Below are positions 1 through 10,854 of a stretch of 64,000 nucleotides of DNA, piece by piece. The position numbers and the translations under genes are program-made. The stretch's first letter is position 1. Each line of letters opens with the position of its first letter. This DNA comes from Hamiltosporidium tvaerminnensis (taxonomy: Eukaryota > Microsporidia > Dubosqiidae), in assembly GCA_022605425.2 (NCBI GenBank), contig CM061247.1:541001-605000 (forward strand), read 5' to 3'. The notes under the pieces are model-generated. The model was not told the DNA's origin. It ran no database searches and saw nothing but the letters and a program-made list of their open reading frames with translations.

Positions 1-19
1 ATAAATAATTATTTAAAAG

Positions 20-738
20 TTTTATTTAATAAAAATCACTGCTTCATTAGAACTATGCCAAGTGTTATATTGATTTTATGGCATTAACGCAATTATAGGT
101 TTAACAAATATACTTGTCTCTTAAGCTTCCATAGGTGTCGTTTACGATACATAAACCCAATCTCTACTAAAAGATCCAAAGAACCTATCTAATATACAAA
201 CATTTGCCCAGAGTTCGTTAATTTACGTTGACTGGCGGATAATAGAAGGCCAAGACCTACTTTTGCTTCCCTAAACTAGATGCATTCCACATAATGTACC
301 TTTTCAGAGCATAATAGACCTCTAGTTAAGATATATATCGGGTACTTACATATTTTCCATCTAGAAGTTATAATATCATACCAGCGAGTAAAAACTGCTA
401 TGTGGTATTCCCGGTTTTTTATGGATATGTTTTTCGTACCTACTGAGCGCCAAGTCTTCTAACTTGAGTGAGCAAAGCTGCGTTTACATGGCGAGCACCT
501 ACGAGCCTGTCGTGGATTCGAATCTACTTACCCTATAATAAACCAATTCACTAAAGAAACAACTTTTCCGTTTTGTAGAACATATCATTCCTAAATAAAA
601 TACTAACGAACATCAGAAACTGTAGTGTGGCATTTCATCTCTTCAAAAATTAAAATAATTATTTTCACGCTAATTTCCCATACTCATTACCAAGCAGATG
701 GTTTTTTTTGTGAATAGCCGCTCTTCAGATATTATCCT
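20..738 (+). repeat. ~700-bp interspersed repeat, copy 1
   Basis: This is a diverged copy of the unnamed repeat family seen also at 2690, 17475, 22810, 33655, 39530, 41080 and 54590. The left block resembles GGCATTAACGCAATTATAGG and the right block contains CATTACCAAGCAGATGG, both shared with the other copies in the same order. There is no open frame shared between copies, so it is read as non-coding. Both outer limits are approximate. The following 739-1076 is plain AT-rich sequence in which I see nothing. Confidence 0.7.
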
Positions 739-1076
739 ATATATAAATAAAAATCCCCAATCCTATTATAATCTCAAAATATGGAGCCAACTTCTAAAAA
801 TATCAACCTTTCTTAAAATCTTATTTTCATGATATTGTTTGATAAAAATGAAGAATCTAAGAATTCCTATAAATATTAAAAAATATTTTTAAAGAATTAA
901 ATAAATACATTGTAACACATTTAAAATATATAAATTAGAATTTTTATTCTTTGAAGCGGAATCTAATCCAATCAAAAAATCTACCAAAATATCTGTATTT
1001 TTTAAAATTTAGACAAAACTTTAATCAGAAAAACCAACTAAAAGTAAAAAGTTGAATGAATAAATGAAATCCCAAA

Positions 1077-2249
1077 CTATTTATTTAATTGAGAAATATA
1101 CTGATTCATAAGATTTATTTGTTCCAAATAATGAGAATTAAATTCTTCATTACTTTCTTTAACAAACAATAATAGGGACCTACCTACATGATCCAAAGTA
1201 CCGGAAATACCGCCATTTAATATCATTTTTCTAAGTCTCTCTTCAATAAAAGCAGGTTCAAATCCCATTTGATCTGCAATATAATCAATAGAAATATTCG
1301 AATAAGGTTCTACAATTTTTAAAATGTTAGCTTCCAGCAACAAATCATACAGAAAATACAAATGTGAAATTAAAAAAGTGTCTGAACTCATCAACTCTCC
1401 TTTCGTATTCAAAACATCGGTATAATCTTTTAAATTCCTTTCTGAACAAGCTTTATTAATCTTTAAAAGAAGTAAAATAATTTCATCTGCCACAAAATAG
1501 GAAACTTGTTTAAGTTTTAAAACAGATTCAATTTCATTCCATTTTTTATCAATTATTTTACACAGAATCATATATCTGACCACAAAAATTGCATCTTCAA
1601 ATGATTTCCCCTGCCAAAAACCTTCCAAAGCCTCAATGAAATAAGAATATGCATTTGAATAACTTCTTTCATCACACAAATATATTCCTGACAACATGTC
1701 GATATGTGCTTGTAAAACAGGAGAAACATAGGTATTTACAGCAAGTGCTTTTGCAGAAGTAAGAGAAGATCTTGCTTTAGATAGATTCTTCTGTTCATAA
1801 AATGCTTTACTCTCATATACATATAAACATATCAAACCAGCTTTATCGTCGTGTTTTTTTAATTCTTTTAATATCGGTGAAATACATTCTAAACATTTAC
1901 TGTATTCCTTTAAAGACAATAAAGATTCGATTCTTTTAATTTCTAAATCTAAAAATAATGTTTTTTTATTTTCTATTTTGCTCCATTCAACCAACTTTTC
2001 CAATAAATTGTAGCGAGGAAGAAAATATTCTTGCTTTGATGGAAAATAATTCAAAACATTCTTAATTATTTTTGTGTATCGTGCTATGGAAATATCAGAC
2101 CAATAAGTTTTTATTGTGACCAAGAAAGTTCCAAGATCGTCGTATAGCTTTTTTTCAAGTAAGGTGTTTGAAATAGTAAGTGCTGCTTCTTCTTTTTCAT
2201 CTGTTGGATGTGTTTTTGATTTTAAGATATTTTTCAATTCATTTAGCAT
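1077..2249 (-). CDS. RPN6: 26S proteasome regulatory lid subunit Rpn6 (PSMD11)
   Basis: The 390-residue product matches the Rpn6/PSMD11 family, a PCI-domain scaffold of the 19S lid that braces the lid against the 20S core. Family features include the N-terminal helical (TPR-like) repeats, the segment LSKARSSLTSAKALAVNTYV near residues 155-175, which corresponds to the LPKARAALTSAR block of Rpn6, and the following SYFIEALEGF block. The C-terminal third is the PCI winged helix (IDYIADQMGF...IEERLRKMILNGGISG). At 390 aa it is slightly shorter than the usual 420-430. GGGG at 2255-2258 (CCCC on the coding strand) sits 5 nt upstream of the ATG, the leader signal shared by most genes here. Transcribed towards the left edge, with no close neighbour. 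Assignment to Rpn6 rather than another PCI lid subunit is confident. Confidence 0.93.
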   Translation of the reverse strand: MLNELKNILKSKTHPTDEKEEAALTISNTLLEKKLYDDLGTFLVTIKTYWSDISIARYTKIIKNVLNYFPSKQEYFLPRYNLLEKLVEWSKIENKKTLFLDLEIKRIESLLSLKEYSKCLECISPILKELKKHDDKAGLICLYVYESKAFYEQKNLSKARSSLTSAKALAVNTYVSPVLQAHIDMLSGIYLCDERSYSNAYSYFIEALEGFWQGKSFEDAIFVVRYMILCKIIDKKWNEIESVLKLKQVSYFVADEIILLLLKINKACSERNLKDYTDVLNTKGELMSSDTFLISHLYFLYDLLLEANILKIVEPYSNISIDYIADQMGFEPAFIEERLRKMILNGGISGTLDHVGRSLLLFVKESNEEFNSHYLEQINLMNQYISQLNK

Positions 2250-2259
2250 TTAAAGGGGC

Positions 2260-2689
2260 TTGATTTTAAATAATAAATTTAAAGGAATTAAAACTTTAAG
2301 GAAAAGAGAATTGAAAATAGGGATAGCATTTATTTATAATAAACATGCAAATGATTAGTATAAATAAAATAGATAGTGCAGAACATGAAGAAAATCCTAT
2401 TTATATCACTCGGGATTATTTTTTGGGTTTCTTTTATGCTAAAATATTTTGAAATACACCTCTTAATTTCTGATTTTTTTATTTATTTTATAAACTATGA
2501 TTTCAGCTAATCAAAGTCCCCATTAATTAGAATCAAGAGTATCTCTTTAAAATTTGAATTTTATATTTCCGGTTATTACTCTATAAGAGTATCAAATCTC
2601 TTTTTATTTACTAAAGAATTCAGAAATGTATAATTGCAAGTCTTTTTATTGATTTATACGGTATTATTATTTTTTAATGATATATTTTG
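2260..2689. other. AT-rich intergenic, nothing recognised
   Basis: The gap upstream of RPN6 holds no long open frame, tRNA-like or repeat sequence that I recognise. Confidence 0.5.
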
Positions 2690-3390
2690 CTGAACTTAAG
2701 AGGAAGGATAACTACATAAGAAACTTTCTGCTTGCAATGAGTGTGTGAAACTGGTTGGGGATCATTGTTTGGATTTTTCGTGGGAATAAAACCACACTAC
2801 ATCGTCGGTTGTTCTATGGGAGTTTGCATGAAGAGGAGAGGTCTACAAAATGGCAAAACTTTATCTACAAATTTATTTTTAGTTTTTTATGTAACTAGAT
2901 TGCCGACCGCAGCTGAATATGTAGGTAATTGCCAGGTAAAACCATGGAAATCTAGCCTTGAGACTAGGGGTAGAAGACTTAGCGCCTGGGAGATATGAAA
3001 ATAAAGCCCTTTAAGGCAAAGAAAGATAAGTAGCGGTTTTACCTGTGGATATCATATTGTACTGCCTACCTGGACTCCCGCTAAGTCATCGAGATATATA
3101 TCGGCTAGAATTTTATTGGGTTTGGAAAGTGTAGAGTAAGTAGGCCTGTTAATAGTCTTGGGGGAGGAGCTCAGGATGGACTTCGGCCTTCGATCACACT
3201 CAATGCAACAGAAATTAATGCCCTAAAGGCAAAAACATCGCCTAATAATTGGTTCTACGCACCATTTAGTTGAAATAATTCGGAGTTTTGGCATCATAGG
3301 AGATACCCATAGAGTTTTAGGGATTAGTTATTTATATAAAATCTAGAACAGCGTCAATTTCATGAAAACAATATAAAAACTGCCACGGAT
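2690..3390 (-). repeat. ~700-bp interspersed repeat, copy 2
   Basis: Minus-oriented copy of the repeat family. Read on the plus strand it starts with the reverse complement of the conserved right end (TTTCTGCTTGCAATGAG). It continues through the shared block GTAGAAGACTTAGCGCCTGG and ends with the shared left block near TTTCATGAAAACAATATAA. It is visibly more GC-rich than its flanks. An 85-codon open frame at 2741-2998 lies inside it but is not conserved in the other copies, so it is not called as a gene. Confidence 0.75.
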
Positions 3391-5500
3391 TTAAAAAGAT
3401 GGGATATTTTTAAATAAAGATTACAATATTATAATGCCAAATCTATGTATCTCTTTAGGTTTTTATTAGGCATTCTATAATAAGTTTCACGGTTCAATAA
3501 AGCCCGATGATTTCCTATATTCTTTTTAATTTTATAACACACTGTATTATTCATAAATTTCTTAATCATCATGTCCGAAGCTTAATAATATTTCTAATTC
3601 ATATAGATCTTTATATCATATTAATTCTCGATATTTCTTAAAATACCGCCATAATATTTGTCTTGCACAAAGTATATTTGGATGTTTTTAATATAAAGAT
3701 ATTATCAAATGTTTTTGAATTATTTCCACTGCTTTCTTTTTGCGGCTTTTAGGCTTTGCTATTTTTAATGCTTGCAAAATGATTTTTTTTAGACTTTTAG
3801 ACACTTTTTTTGACTACATATACAATTCATAAACTTATAAATATATTTTTCTGCCTCTTCCTCATCTCTTTTCGGTCAAAATTTCAGTTCATAATTAAAT
3901 AAATGTATAATAACTATAATGCTAAAGAGGGCAAGTTACAATAATGAAAAAAAGAAGTTCCAAGCAACAAATTTAAAAGTCTAAGGCATACGGGATCGTA
4001 TAGATTTCAAGATATACACAAATAATTCCAATAAATGCTGACAAATCGTCAATCCAATCGATATATACCACAAACGACTATAAAAATTTAAAATACTAAA
4101 AATGCTTAACATCAAGCAATATATACATTGAAATTTATGGTCGTAAAATTTTGTGTTCTATGGGCTGTGCGATCTAATAACAGCTGATTTTAAAAAACAG
4201 AAGCCTTGTGATTTTCTTGATTGATTTAATTAACAAGTAATATATAGAACAGAATACAACAAAGGTTTAAACCCCGGTTTAATGTGTAAAACAGAATTCA
4301 AGAATATGTTTTCAAAAATAATACACAAACATGAGAAAACCTTGGATTCAAGATCATAAACTGTTTTTATGTAGTATCAAATATAAAATGGGGCAACCGA
4401 AAATTTTCATTTGTACATTTATTTAGGGAACCAGTCATTAATACTTTATTTTCAGAAGGTATAATGCATTATAAAAGCGTAAATATAATAGTTTAGTCTA
4501 TTAAAATGAGATTTTTTTGTAGTATTTTAAGATAATATGCGCTGCGTTCATTTAGGACCCAAGTGATTTTCTATGAGGTGCATTCTATTCAATTAAACGC
4601 ATAACTTAATTACTATAGTACCTAATAATATTAAAAACTATAGAAATATAGTGGCGAATTTTATAGAAATAATCCTGATGAATCATAATTGTATTGGTTT
4701 TCGAGTTATTTATCTGTTAGAAATTGGTTTCAATCAAAGAATTTTCACACAAATAATAATAATTAAGAGCATATTTTCTCACTCTCTATAATGATTTCCT
4801 ATTATTAAAGTTATTTTCGGTACTAACAAGTTTAAGCAAAAAATTTGAATGAATATTTACCTCATTTACAACGAAATATATATCTAATAATCCCGAGTTA
4901 AAATAGTTTACATACTTTTATATATTCCATCTAACACTTTTATCAACATACTGTATTCTTCTAATTACAATTCTTCGTATATATGCAATCACATAATAAA
5001 GCATAGTTAAATTAAACTTTTTACAGATGAATGCTTTCACATTTCTTTACTGTTGAAATATTGGAATAAATTAAAATATTTTTCAGAAAGAAATTAAACT
5101 AAGAACAGAATAAGAAATTTTAAGCTATAATCTTATTAAATTTAGAAAAAAATCACTTACTTTTTTTCAAAAATTGATGGCCTCTCTAAGAGGAACAATG
5201 GAAATAACGAGGAAACTAAAAAAATAACGAAAATAATCCAAAAAAGATTGAAAAATTATTGGAAAAAATGCAGATATAAAAATAAATACGAAGCAAAGAG
5301 ATTTGTGTTGGAAATAATGAGAAGATTTTTGGGCCTTGTCATTAAATAATAATTTTATATATTTTTCTTCAGTAAGCGACTGAATGAAAGGTTAATTTAA
5401 ATATTAGAAAACAAATAATTTATAAATTGAATCTATGAAATAAAAGCTGAGTAAAAAAAATATTGAATAATTAGAATTATATTTTATTCAATAAATTTCG
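3391..5500. other. AT-rich intergenic with a faint possible coding relic
   Basis: Mostly structureless AT-rich DNA. On the minus strand, 3480-3900 translates into disconnected protein-like runs separated by stops, for example RQILWRYFKKYREL and YELEILLSFGHDD. These may be an old gene or transposon relic, but I cannot assign a family. Nothing else is seen. Confidence 0.25.
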
Positions 5501-6125
5501 ATGTTAAAATGCTTTTATCGCACTTTTATATATTTTTTCCATCTCTTTGAACACCATCTCTTCTGTTCTTAAATCTGAACTTCATTTATATTTATTGTAG
5601 GTTGTTTAAAGTAGTTTTTCCTTTGAAATAAAGAGTTGATTACTTTTTGTTTTAACATGTTTAATACTATCCTCATAGAGAATCGCTTTTTTTAAAAGGT
5701 ATGTTGGCTTCCCTTGCATCCCGGCTCTCTTAATAACATTTTTACGCTCTTTCCAAACCCACTTGGGTATTTAATTCCGACTCTAATTCTCTTCGAGATT
5801 ATTGAAAATTGTCTCGAACGTCTTCATAAGTATTATCGATTGAATCTATACTCTCGGTATTCATAGGGGGGTCAGTCTTTGAGGTATTACTAATGATATT
5901 TTGTCCCAATACCGCCCATGTTCATTATATAAAAGATTATCTCAACACTAAACGTATAAATAAGACCCAACTCATCTGAATAATAGTTCATACTTCCTAG
6001 GTTTTTCAGTTTTAGCTATTGAAGTGAATCTTGAAAAATAATTTTAATTCAATGAGTGTTATAATTTTTTGTCCCTTATCGAAAAAAATATGTCAGTCTT
6101 ATTTCGAATCTCAATCTTATTAAAA
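5500..6125 (-). mobile_element. 3' relic of the R2-like LINE (copy of the 44.6-48 kb element)
   Basis: Minus-strand sequence aligns piece by piece with the 3' end of the element at 47,330-47,960. It retains recognisable stretches of the endonuclease-domain coding region (the PDIF...IEVGITSQD, TWDGI...HLKRLEIP and LESGLN regions) but with many stops and frameshifts. The left end corresponds to the element's 3' end. The right end is a 5' truncation, as expected for incomplete target-primed reverse transcription. It is much more decayed than the copy at 10.9 kb, so it is older. Confidence 0.7.
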
Positions 6126-6264
6126 CCAATTAAATATTTCAAAATTTAATATACTTTATAAAGAAATAATATTTTTTTGAAAGTAAAATTAGATCATTTT
6201 CAAAACAAATAAAGATTTTTAACACAATCCAAGTAGATTCTAAATTTATTAAATCAAAAAATAT

Positions 6265-7359
6265 TCATTTTCTTTTAAAAAATGCTACAAAAAACCCTAT
6301 CGTTCCTAATTCAAGTGATGGATAAAATTTTAATACTTTTTTGTAAAAATTATACGATTTGTTACCTCTTTTTCCACTACACATTCTTCGTATTTTTTTT
6401 AATTTAAAATCTGGGTTTTTTTCCAGGACTTCTTTAACGACTTCTTCATTTTCTTCTTCGTGTATAGAACATGTAGAGTATACGATTTTATGTACTGAAG
6501 GAAATTTGAAACAGTGGTTGAGTAGCATCTTTTGAAAATTAGATAGTTTTTTTATCCTTTCGGTATTTTTTTGATAATAAGGGTGTAAACCAGAACCAGT
6601 ACACGACGGATCTGCCAAAATATGTGTTACCTCTTTATAATCCAGTGGATCTGTTCTTAAAAAGTCCATACATTTCGTATTAATATTATTTGCACCTGAA
6701 TTTAAAACATTTTCTTTTAAAATTTTATATCTTTGCTTATCTTTTTCAAAAGCATATATTTTCCCTTTATTGTTCATCAACATAGAAAGATGCGTAGTTT
6801 TGTTTCCTGGTGCTGCACAACAATCTACCACAAAAGATCGTTTACCAGGATTAAGAATATATGGCGGTATACACGTTACAACGTTCTGTATATAAAAAAA
6901 ATATTTTTTATAAAATTCATTTCTATAAAGCAAAGTATCATTTAATATCTCATAAACATCTGGAATATCAGTCCGTAAAACATCAAAACCTTCTAAAACA
7001 TTTGTATTTTTTTTCAATTTATTTATTCTAACAAATACTTTCTTAGGTTTATAAGATATTAAATCTATATTTTGCTTTTTTATTTTAATTATTAAGTCTG
7101 AATATTCTTTCAAAAATACTCTGTTTTCCAGCATTTCATAACATAATATTACACTTAAATATTTATTTTTTATGAAAAGACCCGTTTCTTTTACAATGGA
7201 TTTAATTTTTCTATAATTTGTTAAAACATTTTGCAACAAAGCTATATATTTGGCTGGTTGGGATTTCTTATAACAAATATTTCGTATTGTTCCACCCTTT
7301 TCTATTATTTCTTTTAAAATATTAGATGTTTCTATATAAAAACCGTCTATATTTGTCAT
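6265..7359 (-). CDS. RCM1: rRNA (cytosine-5)-methyltransferase, Rcm1/NSUN5 type
   Basis: The 364-residue product is a SAM-dependent RNA m5C methyltransferase of the NOP2/NSUN superfamily. The SAM-binding motif is VDCCAAPGNKT (residues 178-188). Motif IV DPSCTGSG carries C253 and motif VI YSTCS carries the expected nucleophile C297. The N-terminal region (a YIETSNILKEIIEKG-like start followed by NICYKK) and the FPSVHKIVYSTCS block fit Rcm1/NSUN5, which methylates one cytosine in large-subunit rRNA, better than Nop2. The open frame extends 10 codons further to a TTG. I use the ATG at 7359 because CCCTCC on the coding strand (7365-7370) lies just upstream. It diverges from the Aurora kinase gene across a 650-bp gap. 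Rcm1 versus another NSUN paralogue is the main uncertainty. Confidence 0.85.
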   Translation of the reverse strand: MTNIDGFYIETSNILKEIIEKGGTIRNICYKKSQPAKYIALLQNVLTNYRKIKSIVKETGLFIKNKYLSVILCYEMLENRVFLKEYSDLIIKIKKQNIDLISYKPKKVFVRINKLKKNTNVLEGFDVLRTDIPDVYEILNDTLLYRNEFYKKYFFYIQNVVTCIPPYILNPGKRSFVVDCCAAPGNKTTHLSMLMNNKGKIYAFEKDKQRYKILKENVLNSGANNINTKCMDFLRTDPLDYKEVTHILADPSCTGSGLHPYYQKNTERIKKLSNFQKMLLNHCFKFPSVHKIVYSTCSIHEEENEEVVKEVLEKNPDFKLKKIRRMCSGKRGNKSYNFYKKVLKFYPSLELGTIGFFVAFFKRK

Positions 7360-7364
7360 TTTTT

Positions 7365-7370
7365 GGAGGG
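7365..7370 (-). promoter_or_regulatory. C-rich leader motif that fixes the RCM1 start
   Basis: CCCTCC on the minus strand ends 5 nt before the ATG at 7359. The same type of motif precedes most genes here, so this ATG is preferred over the upstream TTG. Confidence 0.6.
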
Positions 7371-8004
7371 TAACTGCAATATTTTTCAAGATTTATTTTA
7401 AAACATTTCTGATTTATTAAGAAAAATACTTTTACGGGTAAAACAAGAAAACCAAAGTAAAAATTTCTTATATAAAACAGAAATGAGCTACAAACAAAGT
7501 AATTTATGAAAATACTCAAATGTATAAAGATTGAAACAGAAATACTCAAAAAAATTATATTTTTAAATTAATATTCAAATATTTTATTGCTATAATCAAC
7601 ATATTAAAAATATAATTTATATTTTTATTGCAAGATTTACTCAAAAAACTATCAATTGTCTATAAAAAATTAATATATGATTTTATTGATAACAATAAAA
7701 TGAGATAACACTTAAATCTGCATTCGAATATTTCTATTGTATTTTACCATATTTTGTGTCCTGTCCTTGAGTTATATGAATGTATTCAATAGTTAGGTTT
7801 TTAAAAAATTCATTTAAATTCCTGTGAATTTTTTACGGACTAAAATAATTTTATTTTAATATTTAAAATAAAAGAATTCAAATTCTGTTTTTTATTCCTT
7901 AAACAAATTAGTTTCTTCAAATAATTATTTATATCAATTCAATACAATTGAAGATCATTTCTTGTATTTTTTTTTGGTACTTTAATTTTGAGATACGACT
8001 TAAA
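7371..8004. other. Divergent intergenic region between RCM1 and the Aurora kinase
   Basis: About 630 bp of AT-rich DNA that must contain the 5' regions of both divergent genes. Apart from the two C-rich leaders at its ends I see no element or gene. Confidence 0.5.
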
Positions 8005-8007
8005 CCC
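8005..8007 (+). promoter_or_regulatory. CCC leader motif that fixes the kinase start
   Basis: The sequence AAACCCTTAATG places CCC 3 nt before the ATG at 8011. The open frame upstream reaches only a TTG at 7948, which encodes a non-homologous extension. Confidence 0.6.
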
Positions 8008-8010
8008 TTA

Positions 8011-8826
8011 ATGAAACTACTAAGAAAGACTTTTTGGACACTTGATGATTTTGAATTAGGAAAGCCTTTAGGTAGAGGTAGATTTGGACAGGTTTGGTTG
8101 GTACGAGAAAAGAGAAGTAAAATCATTGTAGCTCTAAAAATGATAACGAAAAGTCAAGTAACTGGTTCAGATAATATAAAACAACTACGAAGGGAATTAG
8201 AAATACATTCAAATCTAAAACACGAAAATATTATTAGAATGTACGGGTATTTTTATGATAGTGAACGCGTTTATTTAATTATGGAATATGCGGGTGGAGG
8301 AGAACTTTTTGATATTTTACGAGCCAAAGGAAAATTTAGTGAGTGTGAGTCTTCAAAATACATTTATCAAGTTGCCCGGGCTTTGCAAAGTATGCATTTC
8401 AATTCTGTTATTCATAGAGACATTAAACCAGAAAATATATTGGTTGGATGTGACGATAAATTAAAAATTAGTGATTTTGGATGGTCTGTTACCAACAGAG
8501 ATCATAATAGGTATACGTATTGTGGTACCTATGAGTATATTCCACCTGAGATGCACAGGAACAAAAAACATTCTTCTTTTGTAGATCTTTGGTGTCTTGG
8601 AATTTTATGTTTTGAATTTTTAGTAGGACAGACACCATTCCATACCAGTAATGGTAATCACGCTGAATCGAGTAGAAAAGCAGTTAATCTTGATTATACA
8701 ATCCCAAGCTTTATTTCTTCAAGTGCATCTGATTTTATAAAAAAATTATTGGTTTCTGAACCAAATTCTCGTATGAGAATAGAAGATGTATTTAATCATC
8801 CGTGGATTAAAAAATATAATTCTTAA
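8011..8826 (+). CDS. IPL1: Aurora-type serine/threonine protein kinase
   Basis: A 271-residue protein that is almost only a kinase domain. It has a glycine loop G21-R-G-R-F-G26, catalytic lysine K43 (VALK), HRD at 135-137 and DFG at 155-157. The DFGWSV sequence and the activation segment ending CGTYEYIPPEM are Aurora hallmarks (DFGWSVH...CGTLDYLPPEM), with the activation threonine probably T169. Aurora/Ipl1 kinases control chromosome bi-orientation and cytokinesis. The usual N-terminal extension is almost absent (10 residues before the kinase fold), consistent with microsporidian gene shortening. The start is ATG 8011 behind a CCC motif. Aurora family membership is secure; the symbol follows the single yeast homologue. 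Confidence 0.9.
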   Translation: MKLLRKTFWTLDDFELGKPLGRGRFGQVWLVREKRSKIIVALKMITKSQVTGSDNIKQLRRELEIHSNLKHENIIRMYGYFYDSERVYLIMEYAGGGELFDILRAKGKFSECESSKYIYQVARALQSMHFNSVIHRDIKPENILVGCDDKLKISDFGWSVTNRDHNRYTYCGTYEYIPPEMHRNKKHSSFVDLWCLGILCFEFLVGQTPFHTSNGNHAESSRKAVNLDYTIPSFISSSASDFIKKLLVSEPNSRMRIEDVFNHPWIKKYNS

Positions 8827-8829
8827 CAA

Positions 8830-9630
8830 ATTCTGATGTATTTTTAAATAAAAGAATTTAAGATAGATTTATAAAAAATTATGTTTTTCTAAATTAAACA
8901 ACGATCCAAATTTTTTTACTTTTTAAAGAATTAAATATGAAAATAAAGTGTGGAACAAAATTTTCAAAGAAAATGTTTCTTAAATCTTTGATTTATCTTC
9001 TAAATTTTTGTATTTTCTATTTTTTTTATCTTAAATTAAAAAAAAAGTATTATTTGTTTCTATAGTAGTATTGATTTTTAAAAATATGATACTTGTAAAT
9101 TTGTTATAAAATTTGTATTTTTTTTATTTTAAGGCATACATACGTACTTTAAATTTTTTTAAAATATGGTTGAAATAGAATAAAATATTTTTTTATTAAA
9201 ATCCGAAACGTATTTCAAAGTAATTATTTTTATTTCAAGAGAATTTGTAAATTAATTATAAAAAATGAGATTAAAAGTAATACATATTTATGTCTTTTAT
9301 TAGAAATATTTATTAGGAGGAATTAATGAAAGCGATAATTTTTTAAAAATTTAGTGTGGATGAAATTTCAAAAGTACAAAATGTAAATGAAAAAATAAAT
9401 TATTAAGAGAACATAATTACGAATAGAGAACAAAGACGACAATAAAATTATAATTTTGAATGTAAATTATAATTTAAATATTAGAAAAGCATAACTAACA
9501 AGTACCAAACGATACTCGAAAAAAATATAATTTTTAATGCAAATTGATTATTCATTGAAATAACGATATTTAACCGCATAAAGATACGTTGGTATAAGAT
9601 TATTTTTTGTTTTAATAATTTGATTTTTTG
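8830..9630. other. AT-rich intergenic, nothing recognised
   Basis: An 800-bp gap between the kinase and La genes. It contains homopolymer-rich AT sequence and no coding, RNA or repeat signal that I can support. Confidence 0.5.
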
Positions 9631-9632
9631 TG

Positions 9633-9636
9633 CCCC
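9633..9636 (+). promoter_or_regulatory. CCCC leader motif that fixes the La start
   Basis: CCCC lies 7 nt before ATG 9644 (TGCCCCTCATTTCATG). It supports this ATG over the TTG at 9620 that opens the longer frame. Confidence 0.6.
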
Positions 9637-9643
9637 TCATTTC

Positions 9644-10711
9644 ATGACAATTGAAAATTTAGATAAAGTAAAGAAGCAAATTGAGTTTTACTTTAGCGAT
9701 TCAAATTTCAGAGTGGACAAATTTTTAAGAACAGAAGCTTTGAAAAATGATGGCTGGATTGATATTCAAACGATTCTTACATTCAAAAAAATGAAGGAAT
9801 ATAATACTACACTAGAAATGGTGAAAACTGCTATGAATGGAAGTACTTTGGTAGAAATCAATGATGATAAAATAAAGAAAATAGAGAGTGAAAAATATAA
9901 AGAATATATCATGAAAGAAGAGCATTCTTCTTCTTTTGCAGTGGTTAAAGGATTCGATATTCATATGTCGTTTGAAGAAATTGAAATATTTTTATCTGAA
10001 TTTGTCAAACCAAGACTGATTAGAATGAGAAAAGACAGAGAAAGAAAATTTAATGGTACAGTGTTTGTAGAATTGGGATCTGAAGAAGAGATAAATGAAT
10101 TTTTAAAGTTGAAAATAAAGAAACCAATTTTAAAAAATGAAGTCTCTTTACCCGAAAAAAACGAGGATTCCGTTACAAAACATGATGATGATATTAAAAA
10201 AGAAAAAATTGATTCTCAAAAAGAAACCAAGGAAGAAGCTTTGGTAGAAGATAGTTTGTCAGAAGACGCAATTCTAAAAAATAAAGGTACTGGAAAACGA
10301 GAACGTGAAGATGCAGGCGAAGATTGTGATCGTATCAAAAGAGTTAAGACTGAAGCTAATGATTTCTTGGTTCTCATAAAAATGAATGATTATTTAAAAG
10401 AAGTTCCATCTAAACCAACTGAAAGTGAAAAACTTATTAAATCAATGGAAGGTAAATTTTATAAATTTGAAGCTGAAGGAAGTATTGATATTAAAACTGT
10501 TAAAAGAATCATTCCGGGCGTTGCATTTGTGGATACACAAAAAAACACTCTAAGATTTAAACATGTTCCAGAGTTCGAAACCAAAGATTTTGAAAGTGAA
10601 GATATTAAAATTAAAGTTACCAAATTAAATAAAACAGAAAGCGATGAGTATACGTCCGGACTTAATTTAAAACCCAAACCCGTAAAAAAAGGTCGTAGGA
10701 GAAGAAATTAA
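9644..10711 (+). CDS. LHP1: La protein (Lhp1), RNA polymerase III transcript chaperone
   Basis: The 355-residue product begins with a La motif (residues 4-80: KKQIEFYFSDSNFRVDKFLR, DGWIDIQTIL). This module binds the 3' UUU-OH of new pol III transcripts such as pre-tRNAs. An RRM follows (about residues 96-160, SFAVVKGFDIH). Then comes a charged Lys/Glu-rich linker and a C-terminal second RRM-like region (about residues 245-335, DFLVLIKMNDYL...GVAFVDTQKNTLRFKH). The basic tail KPVKKGRRRRN resembles a nuclear localisation or RNA-binding tail. The order La motif-RRM-xRRM-like-basic tail is that of genuine La rather than a La-related protein. It lies codirectional with the kinase upstream and the ZIP gene downstream, with no operon-like spacing. 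Confidence 0.9.
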   Translation: MTIENLDKVKKQIEFYFSDSNFRVDKFLRTEALKNDGWIDIQTILTFKKMKEYNTTLEMVKTAMNGSTLVEINDDKIKKIESEKYKEYIMKEEHSSSFAVVKGFDIHMSFEEIEIFLSEFVKPRLIRMRKDRERKFNGTVFVELGSEEEINEFLKLKIKKPILKNEVSLPEKNEDSVTKHDDDIKKEKIDSQKETKEEALVEDSLSEDAILKNKGTGKREREDAGEDCDRIKRVKTEANDFLVLIKMNDYLKEVPSKPTESEKLIKSMEGKFYKFEAEGSIDIKTVKRIIPGVAFVDTQKNTLRFKHVPEFETKDFESEDIKIKVTKLNKTESDEYTSGLNLKPKPVKKGRRRRN

Positions 10712-10854
10712 TTAAATCCGTTTTTATTTACAATTAGACCTATTTTTATCTTAAATATTTTAATAAAAAACTAATATTGATATGTTCTTAAAAGAAGAAT
10801 ATTCGACTCTATTTAATTAAAATATTTGTTAAAACATAAATATTTTTTAAAATT

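Noticed and set aside
510-530. GGATTCGAATC, resembling a tRNA B box
   Set aside because: The other copies of the repeat do not keep it, and no tRNA fold surrounds it.
2741-2998. 85-codon ORF
   Set aside because: It lies inside a repeat copy and is not conserved in the other six copies.
5125-5160. GTAAGT ... CTAAATTTAATAAG on the minus strand, resembling a mini-intron
   Set aside because: Neither side forms a coding frame, and the CTAAT-AG arrangement differs from the two supported introns.
7322-7549. 75-codon minus-strand frame overlapping the RCM1 start
   Set aside because: Shadow frame with no leader motif and low-complexity hydrophobic content.
7948-8010. N-terminal extension of the kinase frame from TTG
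   Set aside because: It starts at TTG, encodes no conserved sequence, and would place the CCC leader inside the coding region; ATG 8011 is used.
9314-9327. AGGAGGAATTAATG, resembling a bacterial ribosome binding site
   Set aside because: The genome is eukaryotic and the frame after the ATG stops within six codons.
9620-9643. N-terminal extension of the La frame from TTG
   Set aside because: The La motif begins right after ATG 9644, and the CCCC leader lies within the extension.
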